DNA from: a virus
Reading direction: 5' to 3' (one strand)
DNA length: 64,000 bases
IMG/VR virus record: IMGVR_UViG_3300025646_000012
Location: 1-64,000 of that record
Of the stretch, positions 58,021 through 64,000 are shown piece after piece (the stretch's first letter is position 1; each line of letters starts with the position of its first letter). The notes under the pieces were generated by a model, which saw nothing but the letters and a program-made list of their open reading frames with translations, made no database searches and was not told the origin of the DNA. The position numbers and the translations under genes are program-made.

Positions 58021-58620
58021 ATGGCAAAAGAAAAACGAGCAAGCATTCATTATGTAAACAATAAGGATTTTTCCGAAGCAGTGGTAGAATACTGCACTCT
58101 AATTGCTGAAGCAAAAGAGAAAAAACAACCATTACCTGTTGTACCGGATTATATTGCATTATCTTTCCTACGAATTGCCGAAGGTCTTTCACATAAATCT
58201 AATTTCATTAGATATACTTACCGTGAAGAAATGGTAATGGATGCAGTTGAAAATTGTTTAAGAGCAATTGAAAATTATAATATTGATGCTGCAACAAGAA
58301 CTGGTTTACCAAATGCCTTTGCTTATTTTACCCAAATTTCCTGGTATGCATTCCTTCGTCGAATTGCAAAAGAGAAAAAGCATCAGGATGTCAGACTAAG
58401 ATATCTCTCTCAATCTGGTATTGAGGATTATATTGTATCAGGTGATCTGGATCCAGTATCAATCCAAGCAATGCAAAGCTTTATTGACACACTTAAGGAT
58501 CGTATTGATAAGGTAAAAGAAAAAGATGATGATCTAAAAGAATTTGTAAAAAAAGAAAAGCATAGAAAAAAATATCAACTTTCAGTAGATTCTGATTTAA
58601 TGGACTTTTTTGAAGAATGA
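58021..58620 (+). CDS. gp55: Late-promoter sigma factor gp55
   Basis: 199 aa from ATG 58021 (T4 gp55 is 185 aa). LRIAEGLSHKSNFIRYTYREEMVMDAVENCLRAIENYN is the region 2-like core of phage late sigma factors, followed by AFAYFTQISWYAFLRRIAKEKK that contacts the -10-like TATAAATA. The ATG at 58009 or an upstream TTG would lie at or inside the promoter; 58021 has GGAT in front. It directs host RNA polymerase to the late promoters marked in this window and overlaps gp47 by 4 bp. Confidence 0.93.
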   Translation: MAKEKRASIHYVNNKDFSEAVVEYCTLIAEAKEKKQPLPVVPDYIALSFLRIAEGLSHKSNFIRYTYREEMVMDAVENCLRAIENYNIDAATRTGLPNAFAYFTQISWYAFLRRIAKEKKHQDVRLRYLSQSGIEDYIVSGDLDPVSIQAMQSFIDTLKDRIDKVKEKDDDLKEFVKKEKHRKKYQLSVDSDLMDFFEE

Positions 58621-59678
58621 AATTTGCAATTTTGAATGATACCCATTGTGGTGTTCGTAATAGTTCTGATATATTTCTTGATAATGCAGAGAAATTCTAT
58701 AAAGAAATATTTTTTCCTTATTTAATTGAAAATGGAATTAAGCATATTCTCCACCTCGGCGATTACTATGACAATAGAAAATTTATTAACTTCCGTGCAT
58801 TGAATCGTAATCGTAATCATTTTCTTAAGAAACTAAGAGAATATGGAATTACAATGGACATTTTTGTAGGTAATCATGATACCTATTATAAAAATACTAA
58901 TAATCTAAATTCATTAAAAGAATTGTTTGGACATTATACCGATGTGGTGAATATTATCCATGAGCCAACAAATGTCCAATATGGTGATGTAACTTTTGCT
59001 TTGATTCCTTGGATTAATCAGGAAAATGAAAAGACAACCATGCAATTTCTAAAAGAAACCAAGGCAACACACGTTGGTGGACATTTTGATATTATTGGTT
59101 TTGAAATGCTAAAGGGTGTTGAAAGTACACATGGTTTGGATCCATCAATTTTTGAACGCTTCCAAGCCGTATATACTGGTCACTACCATGTAAAATCATC
59201 TAAGAATAATATCCATTACCTCGGATCCCAAATGGAATTTTTCTGGAGTGATGCACATAACGACAAATATTTCCATGTATTTGATACAGAGACCCAGGAA
59301 CTTATCAAGATCCGAAATCCACACACACTGTTCCATCGTATTCATTATGATGATACAAATTTTAATTATTTGGAATATGACTTCTCTTTGGTTGAAAATA
59401 AATTTGTAAAAATTGTTGTCATAAACAAAAGTGACGTGTTTACATTTGACCGGTTTGTTGATAAGATACAATCATGTAAAATACACGAGCTTAAAATCCA
59501 AGAGAACTTTAATGAGTTCATTGGTGAAAAAGTGGATGATGACACAATTCTGCTAGAAGATACCACGTCACTCCTCAATAGTTATATTGATGGTGTTGAT
59601 ACCGAACTTGACAAGGATCGGATTAAACTTCAAATGCATGAACTAATGACTGAGGCACAGACCCTAGAAGTAGCATGA
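58617..59678 (+). CDS. gp47: gp47 recombination nuclease subunit (Mre11/SbcD-like)
   Basis: 353 aa (T4 gp47 is 339 aa). Calcineurin-like phosphoesterase motifs: LNDTHCG (near 6-12), HLGDYYDN (near 42), VGNHDTYY (near 85), GHFD (near 158) and TGHYHVKS (near 190). With gp46 it resects double-strand ends for recombination-dependent replication and host DNA breakdown. Overlaps gp55 and gp46 by 4 bp on either side. Confidence 0.95.
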   Translation: MKFAILNDTHCGVRNSSDIFLDNAEKFYKEIFFPYLIENGIKHILHLGDYYDNRKFINFRALNRNRNHFLKKLREYGITMDIFVGNHDTYYKNTNNLNSLKELFGHYTDVVNIIHEPTNVQYGDVTFALIPWINQENEKTTMQFLKETKATHVGGHFDIIGFEMLKGVESTHGLDPSIFERFQAVYTGHYHVKSSKNNIHYLGSQMEFFWSDAHNDKYFHVFDTETQELIKIRNPHTLFHRIHYDDTNFNYLEYDFSLVENKFVKIVVINKSDVFTFDRFVDKIQSCKIHELKIQENFNEFIGEKVDDDTILLEDTTSLLNSYIDGVDTELDKDRIKLQMHELMTEAQTLEVA

Positions 59679-61390
59679 TTATATTTAAAAGTTTGAGATG
59701 GCGCAACTTTTTGTCCACAGGCAATAATTGGACAGAAGTTGATTTTCTTACCCATAAAACACATCTGGTTGTAGGACACAATGGTGCCGGAAAATCCACT
59801 ATGTTGGATGCATTGGCATTTGCTCTATTTGGTAAACCGCATCGTAATATCAATAAACCACAACTTGTAAATTCAATTAACAACAAAGATTGTTCCGTTG
59901 AGGTTATTTTTACCGTTGGTGGTTTTGAATATAAGATTATCCGTGGTTTAAAACCTGTTGTATTTGAAATTTATAGGAATAACGTCCTATTAAATCAAGA
60001 GTCACATAATAAAGAATACCAAAAGATTCTAGAACAAAACATTCTAAAACTTAATCACAAAAGTTTCCATCAGATTGTTGTTCTAGGTTCATCTTCGTTT
60101 ATTCCGTTTATGCAATTGCCTGCACAACATCGTAGGGATGTCATTGAAGATCTATTGGATATTGGTATCTTCTCAAAGATGAATATTATCCTTAAAGAGA
60201 AAAATTCCAATCTCAAAGATAAAATCCGTGATGTGGAATATCAAATTGAGGTTCTAAAAAATAAAATTGAAACTCAAAAGAAATACATTACCGATATTAA
60301 TAGGATTAATAAGGATCTTAGAGAACAAAAAGAGGCACATATCAGAACTCTTAGAGATGAATCTGCGGAACTCAGCCGTCAAAATGATGAGTTACTTATA
60401 AAAATTAGTCATAATAATGCGGTTTGGCCATTTACACTTCAAAAACTACAAAAGAAACAATCTTTATTGTTCCAATATCAAACACAATTTAATACAGATA
60501 TTAAAACTGTAGTTAAAGATGCTAAATTCTTTGAAGAGAATGATGATTGTCCAACATGTACACAAAAGATTGATGAGAGTGTAAGACAATCCAAATTGGA
60601 TTATGCTAAAAATAGAGCAAAAGAATTACAAGATGCTCTATCAAAACTTAACACAGAGATTGAAAATATTGCATCAGAATTAAAAACCGCACAAGATAGA
60701 ATTACCGATATAAATACATGGCAGAATGAATTGAACAATAATTCACAAACCATTCATCGGATCAATTCTCAAGTTAATTTGATTCACGATGAAATAGAAA
60801 ATCTTACAGATACAACCAGTGACATATCTCTGGCTAAAAATGATCTACAAAAATTTATTGATGAAAAAGACTCTAGGTTTGAGGAGAAGCTCAAGCATAG
60901 TGAACAATACCAATATAATGCAGCTATTGCAGAAATGCTCAAAGATACTGGTATCAAAACAAAGATTGTGAAGCAGTATCTTCCGGTCATCAATAAATTG
61001 GTAAATCAATATTTACAAACGCTTGACTTTTTTGTACACTTCCATTTGGATGAAGCATTTACGGAATCAATCAGATCTAGACATAGAGATAGTTTTTCGT
61101 ATGATTCGTTCTCTGAAGGTGAAAAACAACGCATTGACCTGGCTCTACTATTCACTTGGCGCCAGGTAGCTAAAATGAAAAATTCAATTGCTACAAATCT
61201 ATTGATTTTGGATGAAACATTTGATTCATCTCTTGACTATGAAGGTGTGGACAATCTAATGAAAATTATCTACAGCCTTGATGATAATACAAATGTTTTT
61301 GTTATTTCGCATAAAGGGGATATTCTGGACGGTAAATTTGAAAATAAAATTGAGTTTGTAAAAGATAAAAATTTCAGCAAAATTAAGTGA
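59675..61390 (+). CDS. gp46: gp46 recombination nuclease ATPase (Rad50/SbcC-like)
   Basis: 571 aa (T4 gp46 is 560 aa). Walker A VVGHNGAGKST (near 33-43), long coiled-coil arms around a CPTC zinc hook (near 291), signature FSEGEKQRIDLA (near 478) and Walker B LLILDETFDS (near 508). The complete ABC-type layout indicates an active enzyme. Followed by gp45 with 10 bp spacing. Confidence 0.96.
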   Translation: MIIFKSLRWRNFLSTGNNWTEVDFLTHKTHLVVGHNGAGKSTMLDALAFALFGKPHRNINKPQLVNSINNKDCSVEVIFTVGGFEYKIIRGLKPVVFEIYRNNVLLNQESHNKEYQKILEQNILKLNHKSFHQIVVLGSSSFIPFMQLPAQHRRDVIEDLLDIGIFSKMNIILKEKNSNLKDKIRDVEYQIEVLKNKIETQKKYITDINRINKDLREQKEAHIRTLRDESAELSRQNDELLIKISHNNAVWPFTLQKLQKKQSLLFQYQTQFNTDIKTVVKDAKFFEENDDCPTCTQKIDESVRQSKLDYAKNRAKELQDALSKLNTEIENIASELKTAQDRITDINTWQNELNNNSQTIHRINSQVNLIHDEIENLTDTTSDISLAKNDLQKFIDEKDSRFEEKLKHSEQYQYNAAIAEMLKDTGIKTKIVKQYLPVINKLVNQYLQTLDFFVHFHLDEAFTESIRSRHRDSFSYDSFSEGEKQRIDLALLFTWRQVAKMKNSIATNLLILDETFDSSLDYEGVDNLMKIIYSLDDNTNVFVISHKGDILDGKFENKIEFVKDKNFSKIK

Positions 61391-61400
61391 GGAACATATT

Positions 61401-62075
61401 ATGCAGCTGAACGAACAAGCAATGCAAGTGCTAAAAAACTTTGCAACAATTAATCCTAATATTGTTATCGAACAAGGTAACGTCATTCGAACACTTTCCG
61501 AAGGTAAAAATATCTTTGGTAAGGCAATTGTAGATCTTGACTTTCCAGTAAAGTTTGGTATCTACGACCTTAATGAGTTTTTGAATGTCCTTGGTCTTGT
61601 TGATGAACATTCACTTACCTTCAATGATAAATATGTTGTTGTAAATGACAACGTAGGTTTGTCAAAGGTAAAATATTTCTTTACGGATACGGATTATCTT
61701 ACCACGTCCAATAAGGATATTGCAATGCCTTCGACTGAGGTTAGATTTAACCTCACAAATGACACTCTAAATAAACTCAAGAGAGCGGCTTCTGCTCTTG
61801 GTCATGATGTTGTTTCTATCCGACCAAATAATGGTGCAATTAGTTTGACCGTATTTGATAAGGATAATCCGACCTCGAACTCTTTCACTATTGATGTTGA
61901 TGGATCTTATGAAGGTTCTGATTTTGATTTTATTATTACAATTTCAAATCTAAAACTCATTCCTAATGACTATCAAGTGGAAATTTCATCTAAACTTATC
62001 TCACATTTTATTAACAAAGATTCTAAGGTTGAATATTGGATTGCCTTGGAAAAATCATCTAAATATGGAGCTTAA
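61401..62075 (+). CDS. gp45: Sliding clamp gp45
   Basis: 224 aa, near T4 gp45 (228 aa). QAMQVLKNFATINPNIVIEQGNVIRTLSEGKNIFGKA, FGIYDLNEFLNVLGLV and the C-terminal FINKDSKVEYWIALEKSSKY are characteristic. The trimeric clamp tethers the replicative polymerase and also activates gp55-dependent late transcription, coupling it to replication. Ribosome site GAGGA. Confidence 0.95.
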   Translation: MQLNEQAMQVLKNFATINPNIVIEQGNVIRTLSEGKNIFGKAIVDLDFPVKFGIYDLNEFLNVLGLVDEHSLTFNDKYVVVNDNVGLSKVKYFFTDTDYLTTSNKDIAMPSTEVRFNLTNDTLNKLKRAASALGHDVVSIRPNNGAISLTVFDKDNPTSNSFTIDVDGSYEGSDFDFIITISNLKLIPNDYQVEISSKLISHFINKDSKVEYWIALEKSSKYGA

Positions 62076-62077
62076 TA

Positions 62078-62293
62078 ATGGCAACTAAAATTGCAAATCA
62101 AGAAAATCATTCACAAATTTACGATCTTTCCAACCGTGTAGCACGTAGTACAATTGCAGTAATTGATACTCTTACCCAACGTGGTGCATTTAAGGGTGAG
62201 GAACTTTCTACCATCGGCGGATTGAGGGATCAAGCTGCTCATCTAATTCAACTTGCAGAAGCATGGCAGGCTGAGAACGCATCAAATAGTTAA
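62078..62293 (+). CDS. Small helical protein between clamp and cargo gene (71 aa)
   Basis: Mostly alpha-helical: IYDLSNRVARSTIAVIDTLTQRG and LRDQAAHLIQLAEAWQ. It follows gp45 by 2 bp. No family is recognised with confidence; a gp45- or clamp-loader-associated regulator is possible from position only. The radical SAM gene starts in its stop codon. Confidence 0.6.
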   Translation: MATKIANQENHSQIYDLSNRVARSTIAVIDTLTQRGAFKGEELSTIGGLRDQAAHLIQLAEAWQAENASNS

Positions 62294-63117
62294 TGATAAA
62301 CGAAATTACATTAAATATTACAGAATTATGTAATCTTAAATGTGGATTTTGTCCTAGATCTACATGGTATCCGAATCAAAATTTAAATATGAGTTCGGAT
62401 ACCATTCATGCAATTTGTAACCAAATTTTAAAATTACCTAATTTTAAAGATTTTATTACCAATGGAAGTTTAAGAATTATAGGTAGAGGTGAACCTACAT
62501 TACATCCTGAATTTGATAAGATAATTGAGATTATATCATCATATAATATAGATAATATTGTTCTTTATACTAATGGGATAAAACTAAAAAAAATTAAACA
62601 CATTTCCCATAAAATTAAACAAATAAGATGGGCAGTATATTCTGATAATGATGCAGATTTTATAGAAGCAATTTCAGAAATAAAAACATATAATTCTAAA
62701 AATAAACTTGTTTTTATGAAACCCGATAATGAAAAAGAAGGTGGCACTGTCCGTCACTATTTTATAAATGGAACCTTATTTTTAAATAGTAATTATCCCT
62801 TTCTTGATAATAGAGCAGGATCTATAGAAAATCCCATTTATGAAAAACATTTTAATTATAAACACGCAACCTATCACGATGGTAAAAAATGTTATTATAT
62901 AGATAATAAAATTTACATAGATTGGAATGGTAATTATAATTTATGTTGTAATGATTGGTCGGGCAGAGTATTAGGTAACATATTTAAAGAAGATATTATA
63001 AGTTATTATGAAAAAAATAATATCCTAAAAAAATATAAAGAAGGCATAAAAAATAAAAAGCCTTTAAATCCTTGTAAAAGTTGTTCAATACTAACGTGCA
63101 TAAGAAATAATGTATGA
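62293..63117 (+). CDS. Radical SAM protein with SPASM-like C-terminus
   Basis: 274 aa. LNITELCNLKCGFCPRS carries CxxxCxxC (Cys13, 17, 20) for the [4Fe-4S] cluster, followed by RIIGRGEPTLHPEF (GGEP-type SAM loop), IVLYTNGI and later cysteines NLCCNDW and NPCKSCSILTC, which form a SPASM-like auxiliary cluster region. Relatives modify peptides or sugars. The substrate here is unknown and no precursor peptide gene is seen beside it. Inserted between gp45 and gp44; very AT-rich; a new early promoter follows for gp44. Confidence 0.85.
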   Translation: MINEITLNITELCNLKCGFCPRSTWYPNQNLNMSSDTIHAICNQILKLPNFKDFITNGSLRIIGRGEPTLHPEFDKIIEIISSYNIDNIVLYTNGIKLKKIKHISHKIKQIRWAVYSDNDADFIEAISEIKTYNSKNKLVFMKPDNEKEGGTVRHYFINGTLFLNSNYPFLDNRAGSIENPIYEKHFNYKHATYHDGKKCYYIDNKIYIDWNGNYNLCCNDWSGRVLGNIFKEDIISYYEKNNILKKYKEGIKNKKPLNPCKSCSILTCIRNNV

Positions 63118-63130
63118 CGTAATAAATGAG

Positions 63131-63159
63131 TTTACAAGTATAAGAAAATGATATAAAAT
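63131..63159 (+). promoter_or_regulatory. Early promoter of gp44
   Basis: GTTTACA with -35 TTTACA (63131-63136), 17-bp spacer, -10 TAAAAT (63154-63159), or TATAAA with a 15-bp spacer. It restores early expression of gp44 downstream of the inserted radical SAM gene. Confidence 0.6.
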
Positions 63160-63193
63160 TGATGTATGCACTATATAATGAAAAGGGCTTATA

Positions 63194-64000
63194 ATGTCTA
63201 ATGATTTTCTTTGGGTAGAAAAATATCGTCCTCGTAAAATTGCAGATACAATTCTACCAAAACCTCTTAAGGATACCTTCCAAAAAGTAGTTGATTCTGG
63301 TGAGATGCAAAACATGCTTTTTACCGGCACAGCAGGTCTTGGTAAAACAACTGTTGCCAAAGCCTTGTGTAATGAACTAGGTCTTGACTATATTATTATT
63401 AACGGATCCGAAGAAGGTAATATTGATACCCTCCGTGGTAAGGTAAAACAATTTGCCTCATCAGTTTCACTTCAAGGCGGCTATAAAGTTGTAATCCTTG
63501 ACGAAGCTGATTACCTTAACCCTCAATCAACACAACCTGCTCTCCGTGGGTTTATTGAGGAATTTAGTAATAATTGTCGCTTTATCCTTACCTGTAATTT
63601 TAAAAATCGTATCATTGAACCTCTCCATTCTCGGTGTGGTGTGTATGAATTCAATACCACCAAAAAGGAAATGGCAGAACTTGCCGCTCAATTTATGAAA
63701 AGAATTGAGTACATTCTTGATCAAGAGAATGTTGACTACGGTAAGAAAGATATTGCAAATCTTATTATGAAACACGCACCAGATTGGCGCCGTGTAATTA
63801 ATGAATTGCAGAGAAGAGTAAGTACCGGTGAATCGGCGCATAAAGAGGACATTAGCAATTATAATGATCTGTTTATGTATCTTAAAGATAAAGACTTTAA
63901 GAAAATGCGTGGTTGGGTTGTAAATAATATGGATGTGGATACCGCTGCTATTATGCGTTCACTCTATGATAATATGTTCCAATATGTGAAACCACACTCA
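63194..64000 (+). CDS. gp44: Clamp loader large subunit gp44 (partial)
   Basis: 269 codons visible, truncated by the window end (T4 gp44 is 319 aa). AAA+ motifs: WVEKYRPRKIADTILP, Walker A TGTAGLGKTT (near 43-52), Walker B VVILDEADYL (near 99-108), sensor 1 FILTCN and arginine finger PLHSRC (near 145). With gp62 it opens and loads the gp45 clamp. ATG at 63194 follows AAAAGGG. Confidence 0.95.
   Translation, partial: MSNDFLWVEKYRPRKIADTILPKPLKDTFQKVVDSGEMQNMLFTGTAGLGKTTVAKALCNELGLDYIIINGSEEGNIDTLRGKVKQFASSVSLQGGYKVVILDEADYLNPQSTQPALRGFIEEFSNNCRFILTCNFKNRIIEPLHSRCGVYEFNTTKKEMAELAAQFMKRIEYILDQENVDYGKKDIANLIMKHAPDWRRVINELQRRVSTGESAHKEDISNYNDLFMYLKDKDFKKMRGWVVNNMDVDTAAIMRSLYDNMFQYVKPHS

Noticed and set aside
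1-64000. Integrase, att site or lysogeny functions
   Set aside because: None recognised; the gene content is that of a lytic T4-type phage, and the tRNA genes are phage-borne arrays rather than att remnants.

Overview
This window is a contiguous piece of a T4-superfamily myovirus genome, AT-rich by eye. The T4-type core is present in recognisable order: baseplate hub and wedge, neck, terminase, sheath, tube, portal, prohead core and protease, capsid, then uvsY, uvsW, gp55, gp47, gp46, gp45 and the start of gp44. No bacterial housekeeping genes, integrase or photosynthesis genes are seen. The host cannot be read directly. A tRNA-His without the extra 5' G and with A73, a signature known from several alphaproteobacterial orders, points to an alphaproteobacterial host; this is inference.

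Layout. 1-3250 (leftward): two tRNA arrays (5 and 13 genes, CCA encoded) flank a small set of early genes (37-aa membrane peptide, unknown protein, YkuK/DUF458-like RNase H fold protein, possible GIY-YIG protein). Each array starts just after a leader carrying a boxA-like antitermination element. 3250-3614: leader, early promoter, a leftward terminator and an unexplained structured stretch. 3615-4112: lipoprotein-type cysteine peptidase. 4113-8698 (leftward): tail-initiation module, made of gp4-like head completion nuclease, an assembly protein, gp54-like tube initiator, gp26-like protein with a candidate -1 frameshift extension, and the tape measure. 8746-20244 (rightward): gp48, gp53, gp27, a gp5 function apparently divided over three genes (OB fold plus lysozyme, amidase, beta-helix spike), gp25, gp6 and a gp6-adjacent wedge protein. 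20295-40006: gp8 plus a long run of fibre and other structural proteins. 40034-53291: gp13, 14, 15, 16, 17, 18, 19, 20, 67, small core protein, 21, 22, 23, closed by a strong terminator. 53361-54102: three small leftward early genes. 54292-64000: tube-fold protein, UvsY, UvsW, two unknowns, late sigma factor gp55, gp47/gp46 nuclease, gp45 clamp, radical SAM protein, gp44 clamp loader (cut by the window end).

Regulation. Two promoter classes are visible. Early, sigma70-like promoters read GTTTACA, 16-17 bp, TATA(A/T)T, and on the leftward strand several begin with a run of G. T4-type late promoters (TATAAATA or GATAAATA) sit before most structural operons and would be read with the gp55 encoded here. 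Two early-type promoters with stem-loops lie antisense inside the rightward gene block.

Accessory cargo. Enzyme genes unrelated to virion assembly are threaded singly or in groups between core genes, usually overlapping the upstream stop codon: a TylF-like methyltransferase, four GT-A-type glycosyltransferases, an oxygenase-like protein, a methyltransferase-like protein and a radical SAM protein. They are the least explained part of the window.
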